Shown: positions 10,091-19,195 of the stretch, piece by piece
Layout of the letters: each line of letters opens with the position of its first letter
Numbering within the stretch: position 1 is the first letter of the stretch
Assembly (NCBI RefSeq): GCF_009865135.1
Contig: NZ_WWGH01000002.1
Coordinates: forward strand, 1,302,001 to 1,366,000
Direction of reading: 5' to 3'
From: Streptomyces sp. SID8374
Lineage (GTDB): Bacteria; Actinomycetota; Actinomycetes; Streptomycetales; Streptomycetaceae
Length of the DNA: 64,000 nucleotides
Position numbers and translations under genes: made by a program
Notes under the pieces: model-generated
The model's database searches: none
What the model was told of the DNA's origin: nothing
Seen by the model: only the letters and a program-made list of their open reading frames with translations

Positions 10091-11410
10091 TCAGGCCGGA
10101 AGCTCCTCCGGCCCCGTCGGCATCGTGCGCAGCTTCCCGACCGGCGACAGGAAGATCGGCACGAGCATCGCCGCCGACAGCACCCCCGCCACCCACAGCG
10201 CAGCGTGCAGCCCCAGCACCCCGGCCAGCAGCCCGCCGACCGGCCCGCCGAGCGCCCCGCCGCCGTACAGCAGCATCCGCATCGCGGCCGTCATCCGGCC
10301 CATCAGCGGCTGCGGGGTGATGCTCTGCCGCAGGCTCACGATGATCACGTTGGAGATGCTGGAGCCGAAGTATTCGAGGAAGAACGAGGCGACGAACAGC
10401 CCCACCAGCAGCCACGAGGGGCCGCCCGCCGCCGGGATCAGCAGCGGGCCCAGGAAGATGATGGAGACCGAGACCCGGTAGGCCGTGCCCACCGAGAGGC
10501 GGCGCACCACCATCCCGGCGATCAGCGCCCCGAGCAGGCCGCCCACCGCCGCCGCGCCCATCACGAAGCCGACGGTCGCCGCCGACAGCTCCTTGTCCCG
10601 CACCGCGTACAGCAGGAACAGCGACTGCACCATGGTCAGGAAGAAGTTGCAGGAGCAGCCGACCAGCCCGATCGCGCGCAGCCACCGGTTGCCGAACACC
10701 CAGCGCAGCCCCTCCGCCAGCTCCGCGCGCAGCCGCCGCTTCTCGGTGCGCGCGGGCGGCTCCGGCTCCGGCGCCCGGACCAGCAGCAGCGAGATCACCG
10801 ACAGGGCGTACGAGAAGGCGTTGGCGGCCATCGCCGCGGGCGCCGAGAAGGCGGTGACCAGCGTGCCCGCGATCCCGGGGCCCGCCACATCGGCCGACGA
10901 CAGGGTGGCGTTGAGCTTGGTGTTGGCCTCCAGCAGACTGCGCTTGTCCTTCACCAGCACCGGTACGTAACTCATCCAGCTGACGTCGAAGAGCACCGCC
11001 GCCGTGCCGACCCCGAACGCCAGCACGTACAGCAGGGGCAGGGTCAGCAGCCCGAAGTGGTACAGCAGCGGCACCAGGCCGATGAGGACCATCCGCACGA
11101 TGTTGGCGCCCAGCATCACCGGGCGCTTGCGCACCCGGTCCACCCAGACGCCGAAGACGAGCGCGAGCGCCAGGAACGGCACCAGCTGGGCGAAGCGGAG
11201 CATGCCGAGCTGCTCGGGCCCGACCTGGAAGACCAGGACCGCGGTGAGCGGCAGGGCGAGGTTGGCTATCTGGGTGCCGTACAGGGAGAGGCCCTCGCCC
11301 ACCCAGAACACCATGAAGTCCCGGTTGTGCCACAGGCTCCGGGGTGGCGGGGGCTCGGCCTCCTTCGCGGTGGCGGTGTCCGCGTCCTTGCGGCTGCTGT
11401 CCTCGCTCAC
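10091..11410 (-). CDS. MFS exporter of the NRPS cluster
   Basis: A 439-residue major facilitator protein with about 12 hydrophobic segments. It has the loop 2-3 motif GVWVDRVRKRPVM typical of MFS drug and siderophore exporters (EntS/MFS_3-like). A charged N-terminal tail of about 28 residues precedes the first membrane segment. It is the last gene of the minus-strand operon and overlaps the thioesterase gene by 4 nt (ATGA). It probably exports the NRPS product across the cytoplasmic membrane and confers self-resistance. Substrate inferred from context only. Confidence 0.9.
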   Translation of the reverse strand: MSEDSSRKDADTATAKEAEPPPPRSLWHNRDFMVFWVGEGLSLYGTQIANLALPLTAVLVFQVGPEQLGMLRFAQLVPFLALALVFGVWVDRVRKRPVMLGANIVRMVLIGLVPLLYHFGLLTLPLLYVLAFGVGTAAVLFDVSWMSYVPVLVKDKRSLLEANTKLNATLSSADVAGPGIAGTLVTAFSAPAAMAANAFSYALSVISLLLVRAPEPEPPARTEKRRLRAELAEGLRWVFGNRWLRAIGLVGCSCNFFLTMVQSLFLLYAVRDKELSAATVGFVMGAAAVGGLLGALIAGMVVRRLSVGTAYRVSVSIIFLGPLLIPAAGGPSWLLVGLFVASFFLEYFGSSISNVIIVSLRQSITPQPLMGRMTAAMRMLLYGGGALGGPVGGLLAGVLGLHAALWVAGVLSAAMLVPIFLSPVGKLRTMPTGPEELPA

Positions 11411-12222
11411 CCCGAAGCTCCCCTGCGCAGTGCCTGGTTGACGATCTCCGCGATGGCCACGAGCCCCGGTTCCCGCCAGATGGAGTGGTGGTCGCCCGGC
11501 ACGGTGTGCTGGTCGAGTCTGCTCGCGTACGGCTCCCAGAGCAGCAGGTGCGGCTCCGACTCCTCGGCCCTGACCAGGGTGGTCGGCCCGTCGTGGACCC
11601 CGTCGATGACGTGGTCCACCATCGCGTGGGCATGCGCCCGGAACAGGGTGAACCGCTCCAGCAGGAACTCCGCGTCGAACTCCTCCGGTACGGTCCCCGA
11701 GTCCGCGATGGCCTCCAGCCGCTCCTGCGGGCCCGCCTCCGGGCCGAGCTTCGCCAGCGCCCGGTCCAGCTGCGGCGCCCCGCCGCTCACCAGCCCCAGG
11801 AAGTCATGGAGGAAGTACCGCACCAGCGCGGGCCCCGGCGGGAAGGGCTGGGTGCCGGGCAGCGCCGCGTCGATGACGACCAGCAGCGGCACCTCCTCCC
11901 CCTCGGCGGCCAGCAGCCGGGCCATCTCGAAGGCCACGACACCGCCCAGGGACCAGCCGAGCAGCTGGTAGGGCCCGTGCGGGCGGGCCGCCCGGAGCGT
12001 GGCCGTATGCACCTCGGCCAACTCCCGGATCGACTGGGCCGGTTCGTCGATCCCGTCGAACCCGGGGGCCTCGAAGCCGAACACGGGGGAGCCGGGGTCG
12101 AGGCGCGCGGCCAGGTCGGTGTAGCAGTACGGCGAACCGGAGACCGGGTGGACGCAGTACACGGGCGGCAGGCCGCCGCCCGTGCGGAGCGGGACCAGGC
12201 TGTCGGTGGGGATGCCGGTCAC
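11407..12222 (-). CDS. NRPS thioesterase (stand-alone, type I-like)
   Basis: A 271-residue alpha/beta hydrolase of the NRPS thioesterase family. The nucleophile elbow is GWSLGG with Ser91, and the catalytic His lies in GDHHSIWREP (His245/246). Stand-alone thioesterases either release product or clear misloaded carrier domains. Neither NRPS in the operon carries an integrated TE, so this one may do the release itself. It starts within the stop of NRPS2 (4-nt overlap) and its stop overlaps the start of the exporter gene, so it is tightly coupled. Confidence 0.92.
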   Translation of the reverse strand: MTGIPTDSLVPLRTGGGLPPVYCVHPVSGSPYCYTDLAARLDPGSPVFGFEAPGFDGIDEPAQSIRELAEVHTATLRAARPHGPYQLLGWSLGGVVAFEMARLLAAEGEEVPLLVVIDAALPGTQPFPPGPALVRYFLHDFLGLVSGGAPQLDRALAKLGPEAGPQERLEAIADSGTVPEEFDAEFLLERFTLFRAHAHAMVDHVIDGVHDGPTTLVRAEESEPHLLLWEPYASRLDQHTVPGDHHSIWREPGLVAIAEIVNQALRRGASG

Positions 12223-14609
12223 CGGTTCCCGCCTCCGTCGTTCGGCGGGGCGGAGCTGAGCAGCTGGTCGATGGCGGCGGCGACACCGCTGACGGTGCCA
12301 CCGCCGTGGAGCAGACGTACGTTCACCTTGATCCCGAAGTGTTTGCTGAGCCGGCTGACCGCCCGCATGGCCTGGAGCGAATCCCCGCCGGCGGCGATGA
12401 AGGAGCTGTTCGCCCCGATCTTGGGGGCCGACAGCACGGTGGCGAAGATGTCGGCAACCGCCTTCTCCGTGGGGGAGTTCGGCGCCACGTAGGAGGCCTC
12501 CCCGTCCTGGGGCGGCGGCGGTGCGGGCAGCGCCTTGCGGTCGGTCTTGCCGTTGGCGGAGAGCGGCAGCCGGTCCAGGACGAGGACGACGCCCGGCACC
12601 ATGAACTGCGGGAGCGAGCCCGCCAGATGCGCGCTGATCACCCGGGGCCGGACCGTCCGGCCCGGTCGCGGCACGACGTACCCGACCAGCCGCAGATCAC
12701 CGGCCGCGTCCCTGCGGGTGGCGACGACGGCCTCCTTCACCGCCTCATGGGACCTCAACGCCGCCTCGATCTCGCCGAGTTCGATGCGGTGGCCGTTCAC
12801 CTTGACCTGGAAGTCGGAGCGGCCGAGCAGTTCGATCAGCCCGTCCGGGCCGTACCGGGCCACATCGCCCGTCCGGTAGAGCCGCTCCCCGCTGACCTCG
12901 CCGTGGGACCAGTCGAAGAACCGCTCCCCGGTCAGCTCGGGCCGGTCGAGATAGCCGGTGGCCAACCCGATCCCTGCCAGGTGCAGTTCACCGGCGACGC
13001 CCGGCGGCACCGGCTGGAGTTCGGCGTCCAGGATGTACGTGCGCTGGTTGGCCATCGGACGCCCGTACGGGATGCTCGTCCACCCGGGATCGACCTCGCC
13101 CACCTCGTACAGCGTGGAGTGGATCGAGGACTCGGTGGCCCCGCCCAGCGCCACGAACCGGAGCCCGGGAGCGGCCCGGCGCGTCCGGTCCGGCAGCGAG
13201 AGCGGCACCCAGTCGCCGCCCAGCAGGGCCAGGCGCAGGGCGTGGAGAGGCGGGGCGCCGCTCTGCTCCAGCTGATCGACGACCAGTTCGAGGAGGGCGG
13301 GCGCCGAGTTCCAGACCGTGATCCGGTGCGTGGCCAGCAGATCGGCCCAGTGCTGCGGGTCCTTGGCGAGCGCGGGCTCCGGCAGCACCACCGTGCCCCC
13401 GGCCGCCGTCAGCCCGAGGAACTCGTAGACGGACATGTCGAAGCTGGGCGACGACAGCGCGAGGACGCGGTCCCCCGGTCCCACGGAGTAGCGGGAGTTG
13501 AGGTCCGCGATGTTGTTCATCACCCCTTGGTGGCGCAGCGCGATCGGCTTGGGCGCGCCGGTCGACCCCGAGGTGTGGATGACGTACGCGAGATTCCCGG
13601 GCGCCACCCCGCTGCTGACGTTCCCGGCCGGGGCGCCGGCCCACTGCTCCGCGTCCCGGTCCAGCTCCACGATCCGCGGCCCGGCCCCGGCGAGCCGCGA
13701 CGCGAGCCCGCTCCGCGAGACGATCACCGCACACGAGGTGCCGGTGACCATCGCCGCGATCCGCTGCTCCGGATAGTCCGGGTCCAACGGCACATAGGCG
13801 GAGCCCGACTTGAGGACGCCCAGCACCGCCACGAGCAGGTCGGGCGACCGGTCCAGGCAGATGCCCACCCGGCCGCCGACGCCCGCACCGAGCCCGCGCA
13901 GATGGCGCGCCAGCCGGTTCGCCGCCGCGTTGACCTCGCCGTACGTCCACTCCTCCGTGCCCCGGATCAGTGCGAGGGCCCCGGGGTCGGCGGCCGCCTG
14001 CTCCTCGAACGCCTCGTGCAGGCAGCGGTCGTGGGGGAGTTCGGCCGCCGTGTCGTTCCACTCGACCAGGGTGCGGCGCAGCTCGCCGTCGGTGAGGAGC
14101 CGCAGCCGGGAGACGGCGGTGTCCGGGCGGTCGAGGGCGTCCTCCACCAGCGTACGGAAGTGGGTGAGCAGGCGCAGGACGGTCTCCTGGTCGAACAGGG
14201 TCGCGTCGTAACGGAGTTGGACGATGCGATGGGGGTAGGCCCCGCCGCTGCGTTCCTGGAGCACCAGCTCGAAGTCGGTCGGCGGCTTCTCGCCGTCCGC
14301 CACCGGCTCGCGGCGCTCCAGGACGGAGCGTGAGAGGTCCGCCGGTGTCGTCCCCTCGTCGATGGTGCAGCTCAGCCGGAAGGAGCCCACGCTTGGGGTA
14401 CGGACGCGGAAGCCGAACTCCTCCTGGCCGGTGTACCGGTGGAGCAGCGCGGCGAACCCGGCGAGCAGCAGCTCCTCCGGGGCCGCCCCGGCCGCCTTGT
14501 CCAGCACCACCCGCTGCCGGGCGGTGCACCCGGCGGGCTCGCTCCGGCGCGGCCGGTCGGTGGGCAGCAGGGCGGGGGGCGCCGAGCCGTCCCGGTGCCG
14601 GGGCGTCAC
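12219..14609 (-). CDS. NRPS module: shortened condensation region, adenylation, carrier domain (NRPS2)
   Basis: 796 residues from a GTG that forms a GTGA overlap with the SHMT-like gene. Residues 1 to about 200 look like the C-terminal half of a condensation domain, but no HHxxxDG motif is present. The adenylation domain follows, with core motif IHTSGSTGAPKP and lysine motif LSANGKTDRK, then a carrier domain with Ser744 in GGDSLQAM. By eye the specificity residues read D-M-Y-N-L-G-L-I-H-K. This resembles the D-L-Y-N-L-S-L-I-W-K code of cysteine-activating domains, and the surrounding VWNSAPALLEL and LLGGDWVPL also match that clade. Cysteine or a related small amino acid is therefore inferred. 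There is no cyclization domain. Confidence 0.9.
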   Translation of the reverse strand: MTPRHRDGSAPPALLPTDRPRRSEPAGCTARQRVVLDKAAGAAPEELLLAGFAALLHRYTGQEEFGFRVRTPSVGSFRLSCTIDEGTTPADLSRSVLERREPVADGEKPPTDFELVLQERSGGAYPHRIVQLRYDATLFDQETVLRLLTHFRTLVEDALDRPDTAVSRLRLLTDGELRRTLVEWNDTAAELPHDRCLHEAFEEQAAADPGALALIRGTEEWTYGEVNAAANRLARHLRGLGAGVGGRVGICLDRSPDLLVAVLGVLKSGSAYVPLDPDYPEQRIAAMVTGTSCAVIVSRSGLASRLAGAGPRIVELDRDAEQWAGAPAGNVSSGVAPGNLAYVIHTSGSTGAPKPIALRHQGVMNNIADLNSRYSVGPGDRVLALSSPSFDMSVYEFLGLTAAGGTVVLPEPALAKDPQHWADLLATHRITVWNSAPALLELVVDQLEQSGAPPLHALRLALLGGDWVPLSLPDRTRRAAPGLRFVALGGATESSIHSTLYEVGEVDPGWTSIPYGRPMANQRTYILDAELQPVPPGVAGELHLAGIGLATGYLDRPELTGERFFDWSHGEVSGERLYRTGDVARYGPDGLIELLGRSDFQVKVNGHRIELGEIEAALRSHEAVKEAVVATRRDAAGDLRLVGYVVPRPGRTVRPRVISAHLAGSLPQFMVPGVVLVLDRLPLSANGKTDRKALPAPPPPQDGEASYVAPNSPTEKAVADIFATVLSAPKIGANSSFIAAGGDSLQAMRAVSRLSKHFGIKVNVRLLHGGGTVSGVAAAIDQLLSSAPPNDGGGNR

Positions 14610-16021
14610 GCCACTCCTCCCGCCCGCGCGCCGGAAGCCGCCGGAGCGGGCACTCCTGCGCCGGAGGCCGCCGGAGCGGGAGCCCCCAGCGGCAGCGGAT
14701 GGCGGGCGCACAGCTCCGCCACCCCCGTCCGGACCGCGTCCCGCTCCCCGGCGTCGAGGACGTACTCCCGCTCGCCCCGGACGGTCGTTGCCTCCAGTAC
14801 CCGGTGCAGCAGCGCGGCACAGCTGCGCATCCCGGCCGGGCCCATGCCGCGCTGGGCCAGGATGTTGGTGCCCAGCCGCAGCCCGCTGGTGACCAGCGGT
14901 GGCCGCGTGTCGTCCGGGACCCGGTTCCGGTTGGCGAGGATGCCGCACTCCTCCAGGGCCCGTTCCGCGACCACCCCGGTCATGGGGCGGCCGGTCAGGT
15001 CGATCAGCACCATGTGGTTGTCGGTGCCGCCGGTCAGGACCCGGTGGCCCAGCGCCGACAGGGCGTCCGCGAGGGCCGCCGCGTTGTCGACGACCAGGCG
15101 CATCGTCTCCTTGAAGGCGGGCTCCGCGACCAGCGCGAGGGCCCGGGCCTTCGCCGCGATGGCCGCCGGGTTCGGCGTGCCCTGCGACAGCGGGAAGACG
15201 GCCCGCTGCATCAGCCGCGACAGCGGGGTGCGGCCGTCCGGGCCGGGCGTCGCGTGCTCCCGCCCGATCAGGATCAGCCCGCCGCGCGGCCCGCCGAGCT
15301 GCTTGTACGTACTGGTCGTCGTCGCGTGCGCCAGATCCACCGGCGTCGGATGCTCCCCGGCCGCCACCAGCCCCGCGATGTGCGAGATGTCCGCCACCAG
15401 GTACGCGCCCACCGAGTCCGCGATCGCCCGGAAGCGCGCGAAGTCCAGCGTACGGGGGTGGGCACTGGCCCCCGCGATGAGCACGCTCGGCCGGTGCAGC
15501 TCGGCCAGCGCCGCCACCTGCGCGTAGTCGATCCGGCCCTCGCCGTCCAGGCCGTAGTGCACGGCCTTGTAGTGCATCCCGGTCACCGAGGCCGGGGAGC
15601 CGTGGGTGAGGTGCCCCCCGGAGTCCAGGTCCAGGGCGAGAATCGTCCCGCCGGGGCGGACCAGCGCGGCCAGCACCGCCTGGTTGGCCGAGGAGCAGGA
15701 GTGCGGCTGCACATTGGCGTACACCGCGCCGAAGGCCTGCTTGGCCCGCTCCACGGCGAGCCGCTCCACCAGGTCGAACTGCGCCGCCCCCGGGTGGTAG
15801 CGGGCCCCCGGGTACCCCTCGGCCGTGACATTGGAGAGCGCCGATCCGGCGGCCGCCAGCACCGAGGGGTCCGCGATGCTGGTGGAGGCCACCATCGCGA
15901 GCGTCGCGTGCTGCTGCACCACCTCGGCGTCCAGCAGCCGCGCCAGCTCGGGGTCGGCCACGCTCAGCGCGGCCGCCCCCCGCTGGGCCAACTCCGCCTG
16001 CGAGAAGACGGGTTCAGGCAC
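14606..16021 (-). CDS. SHMT-fold PLP enzyme, probably cluster-specific
   Basis: 471 residues from a GTG start that overlaps the end of NRPS1 by 8 nt. Fold type I PLP enzyme of the serine hydroxymethyltransferase family, with the PLP-binding lysine K240 in TTTSTYKQLGGPRGG. Several residues conserved in housekeeping SHMT differ. The RYYGG loop, whose second Tyr is catalytic, reads RYHPG; the His before the PLP lysine is Tyr; PHSGSQAN reads PHSCSSAN. Its place between two NRPS genes suggests it makes a building block. Known precedents for SHMT homologues in such clusters are alpha-methylserine formation from D-alanine and threonine transaldolation. It ends with an Ala/Gly/Pro-rich tail. The reaction is not determined. 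Confidence 0.88.
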   Translation of the reverse strand: MPEPVFSQAELAQRGAAALSVADPELARLLDAEVVQQHATLAMVASTSIADPSVLAAAGSALSNVTAEGYPGARYHPGAAQFDLVERLAVERAKQAFGAVYANVQPHSCSSANQAVLAALVRPGGTILALDLDSGGHLTHGSPASVTGMHYKAVHYGLDGEGRIDYAQVAALAELHRPSVLIAGASAHPRTLDFARFRAIADSVGAYLVADISHIAGLVAAGEHPTPVDLAHATTTSTYKQLGGPRGGLILIGREHATPGPDGRTPLSRLMQRAVFPLSQGTPNPAAIAAKARALALVAEPAFKETMRLVVDNAAALADALSALGHRVLTGGTDNHMVLIDLTGRPMTGVVAERALEECGILANRNRVPDDTRPPLVTSGLRLGTNILAQRGMGPAGMRSCAALLHRVLEATTVRGEREYVLDAGERDAVRTGVAELCARHPLPLGAPAPAASGAGVPAPAASGARAGGVA

Positions 16022-19000
16022 GGGTCGCCGCCTTTCCGGCCTTCGCCACCAGCTCGTCGATCGCCGTCGCGAGCGCGCCGACCGTGGCACCGCCGTACAG
16101 CAGCCGGACGTTGACCTTCACCTTGAAGTGCTTGTTCAGGCGGCTCACCGCCCGCATCGCCTGGAGCGAGTTCCCGCCCAGCTCGAAGAAGCTGGCACCG
16201 GTCCCGACGCGCTCCTGGGCCAGCACGGTCCCGAAGACCTCGACGACCTTCTCCTCGGTCGGGGTGACGGGCGCGATGTACGAGTCCGCCGCACCGCCCG
16301 CGCTGACCGGGGCGGGCAGCGCCGCCCGGTTGATCTTGCGGGCCGGGGTCAGCGGGAACTCCTCCAGCTCCACCCAGGCGGTCGGCACCATGTACTCGGG
16401 CATCGTCCGCCCCAGGTGGTCCCGCAGCTCCGCCACCGTGGGCGAGGTGTCGCCGAGGACCGTGTAGTAGCCGACGAGCTGCTTCTCCCCGTCGTCCTCG
16501 CGCAGCAGCACCAGCGCCATCCGGACCTTGGGGTGGGTCAGCAGCCCCGACTCGATCTCGCCGAGTTCGATGCGCAGACCGCGCAGCTTCACCTGGTTGT
16601 CCAGGCGCCCGATGAAGTCGATCTGGAGGTCGGGCGTCCACCGCACCAGGTCGCCCGTGCGGTAGACGCGCCCCTCGCCGAGGAACGGGTCCGGCACGAA
16701 CTTCTCGTCCGTCAGCTCCGGCAGGTTGAGGTAGCCGCGCGAGAGCCCCTCGTCCCCGCCGATCAGCAGCTCACCCGGGACACCGACCGGCACCAGGTTG
16801 AACTCCTTGTCGACCACATAGTGCAGCCGGCTGAACTCCGGGCGCCCGATCGGCGGCGAGGACTTCCACTCGCGGTGCTCGCACAGATACTCCGTGGTCG
16901 CCACCGACGCCTCGGTCGGCCCGTACAGGTTCACGAACTGACGGCCCGGCAGGTTCCACTTGTTGACCAGCTCGGCCGGGAGCGCCTCCGCCCCGCCCAT
17001 GATGTATTTGAGGTCCGGGTACGGCTCCGCCTCCACCAGCGACAGGATCGCCGGGGAGAGCCCCGCGTAGGTGACGCGCTGGTCGCGCATGAGCGCCCCC
17101 AGCGACTCCGGCGACGAGGCGTCCTCGGGCGCCACCAGCACCATCGCGGACCCGCTGATCAGCCCGGCGAAGATCTCGCCCTGCGACATGTCGAAGGTGA
17201 GCGCGGGCAGTTGGAGGAGCCGGTCGGTGTGGCCCCACTCGCCGAAGGTGCGCCGGTAGGCCTCGATGAACATGCGCAGCCCGCGCTGTTCGATCATCAC
17301 GCCCTTGGGCTTGCCGGTCGACCCGGAGGTGTAGAGGACATAGACGAGCGAGGTCGGCTCCGCCCACTCCTCCAGCGGTACGTCGTCGGCCTCGGCCTCC
17401 ACCGTCTCCCACTCGGTGTCGATCCGCAGCACCTCCCACCCGCTGGAGGGCGGCAGATCGCCGACGTTCGCGTCCCGGGTGATGACGAGCGGGGCTGCGG
17501 TGTCCCGCAGCATGTGGTCCAGGCGCGCGTTCGGGTGCGAGGGGTCGATGATCGTGTACGCGGCCCCGGAGATCATCACGCCGACGATCGCCACCAGTGC
17601 GTCCAGGTCCCGGTCCATCGCGATGGCGACGACCTGCTCCTGCTTCACCCCGCGCGAGCGGATGTGGCGGGCCAGCTTGCCGGAGCGCCGGATCAGCTCC
17701 GCGTACGTCATCTCCTTGCCCCGGCACACGGCGGCGACCAGCTCCGGGTGCTCCCGTGCGATCCGGGCGATGGTGGCGTGCACCGGCTCGGTCGGGTAGT
17801 CGAAGTCGGCCCCGCGCCCGGCCTCCAGCAGCTCGCGCCGCTCCTCCTCGGTGAGCAGCGGCAGCTTGGAGACGGGGGTGTCCGGGTCGGCGGCGGCCGC
17901 GCCCAGCACGGTCCGGAAGTGCTGGACCATCGCCTCCACCCGGCGGCGGTCGTACAGGTCGGTGGCGTACTCCACGATCAGCCGCAGCCGGTCCGCGCCC
18001 TCGATGAAGCTGAAGGAGAGGTCGAAGCGGGAGCGCCCGCCGGAGACCAGGATCGACTCGGTCTCCAGCCCGTCCAGCTGGAGCGCGTCCCCGGTCGTCG
18101 TCTCACCGAGCAGCTGCACGGCGATCTGGAACAGCGGGTTGCGCCCCGCGTCCCGTACCGGCTGCACCCGGTCGACGACATGGTCGAAGGGCACGTCCTG
18201 GTTGTCGTACACATCGAGGTTGTTGTCGGCGATCCGCTCGATCAGCTCGGCGAAGGTGATCCCGCCGGAGAGGTCCGAGCGCAGCACCGTCATATTGATG
18301 AACAGGCCGACCACGTCTTCGAGTTCGGGATCGGTACGGCCGAGCATCGGCACCCCGATCGCGATGTCGTCCTGCCCGCTGTACCGGGCCAGCACCACCT
18401 TGAGCGCGGCCGCCACCACCATGTAGAGCGAGGCGCCCTGCTCCTGCGCCAGCGAGCGGGCCCGGCCCAGCAGGTCGGCCGGGAAGCTGACGGTGAAGGT
18501 CTCGCCGTTACGGGTGGGCTCGGCCGGGCGGACCCGGTCGGCGGGCAGCTCCAGCGCCTCCAGCCCGGCCAGCCGCTCCTGCCAGAAGTCCAGCTCGCTC
18601 TCCCACTGCCCCGAGGCGCGCTGCTCGCGCTGGCGCTCCACATGGTCGGCGTAGGTGGCGGCCGGGGCCGGCAGCTCGGGGGTGAGGCCCGCCCGCAGCT
18701 GGCGGTACGCCTCGGTGATGTCCCGGCTGATCACCCCGCCGGACCAGCCGTCGGTGACGATGTGGTGGTAGTTGAGGGAGAGGACGTGCTCCTCGTCGGC
18801 CAGCTTGAAGAGCTGGAACCGGCGCACCGGCCCGGCCGCCAGGTCGAAGGGGGTGTCGGCCTCGGCCTTGAGCGCCTTGTCGAGTGCCTGCTCCCGCTCC
18901 TCGGGCGTGAGCCCCGACAGATCGGTGACCGGCAGCGGGGTGTCCTCGGCCGGGGCGACGACCTGGTGCGGGACGCCGTCCACCGCGTGCAGGGTCACCC

Positions 19001-19193
19001 GCAGCTGGTCGTGGCGGGCGACGAGCAGGTTGAGCGCCCCCTCCAGCGCGGGCAGGTCCAGCGGGCCGCGCAGCCGGTAGGCGGTGGGGACGTTGTAGGT
19101 GGTCTCCCCGGGGTTCATCTGGTCCAGGAACCACAACTGCTCCTGCCCGAAGGACAGGTGCATACGGGACTCGTCAGCGTCCGACGCGCTCAT
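16014..19193 (-). CDS. NRPS module: condensation, adenylation, carrier domain (NRPS1)
   Basis: 1059 residues from the ATG at 19193; a GTG at 19199 that forms GTGA with the upstream stop is an equal alternative. The condensation domain (about 10-440) has the intact active site HHIVTDG (His143/His144). The adenylation domain (about 450-950) has YTSGSTGKPKG and the lysine motif TPARKINR. The carrier domain has Ser1009 in GGNSLQAM, and no epimerase or thioesterase follows. By-eye specificity residues D-M-G-G-M-G-L-V-A-K match no code I know, so the substrate is unpredicted. The carrier domain is nearly the same as that of NRPS2. The intact condensation domain at the front suggests it accepts an upstream donor or a free acyl or aminoacyl unit. 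Confidence 0.93.
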   Translation of the reverse strand: MSASDADESRMHLSFGQEQLWFLDQMNPGETTYNVPTAYRLRGPLDLPALEGALNLLVARHDQLRVTLHAVDGVPHQVVAPAEDTPLPVTDLSGLTPEEREQALDKALKAEADTPFDLAAGPVRRFQLFKLADEEHVLSLNYHHIVTDGWSGGVISRDITEAYRQLRAGLTPELPAPAATYADHVERQREQRASGQWESELDFWQERLAGLEALELPADRVRPAEPTRNGETFTVSFPADLLGRARSLAQEQGASLYMVVAAALKVVLARYSGQDDIAIGVPMLGRTDPELEDVVGLFINMTVLRSDLSGGITFAELIERIADNNLDVYDNQDVPFDHVVDRVQPVRDAGRNPLFQIAVQLLGETTTGDALQLDGLETESILVSGGRSRFDLSFSFIEGADRLRLIVEYATDLYDRRRVEAMVQHFRTVLGAAAADPDTPVSKLPLLTEEERRELLEAGRGADFDYPTEPVHATIARIAREHPELVAAVCRGKEMTYAELIRRSGKLARHIRSRGVKQEQVVAIAMDRDLDALVAIVGVMISGAAYTIIDPSHPNARLDHMLRDTAAPLVITRDANVGDLPPSSGWEVLRIDTEWETVEAEADDVPLEEWAEPTSLVYVLYTSGSTGKPKGVMIEQRGLRMFIEAYRRTFGEWGHTDRLLQLPALTFDMSQGEIFAGLISGSAMVLVAPEDASSPESLGALMRDQRVTYAGLSPAILSLVEAEPYPDLKYIMGGAEALPAELVNKWNLPGRQFVNLYGPTEASVATTEYLCEHREWKSSPPIGRPEFSRLHYVVDKEFNLVPVGVPGELLIGGDEGLSRGYLNLPELTDEKFVPDPFLGEGRVYRTGDLVRWTPDLQIDFIGRLDNQVKLRGLRIELGEIESGLLTHPKVRMALVLLREDDGEKQLVGYYTVLGDTSPTVAELRDHLGRTMPEYMVPTAWVELEEFPLTPARKINRAALPAPVSAGGAADSYIAPVTPTEEKVVEVFGTVLAQERVGTGASFFELGGNSLQAMRAVSRLNKHFKVKVNVRLLYGGATVGALATAIDELVAKAGKAATRA

Positions 19194-19195
19194 GG

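Noticed and set aside
14606..16021. Calling the SHMT homologue housekeeping glyA
   Set aside because: It is embedded in an NRPS operon with overlapping frames and has several substituted active-site residues.
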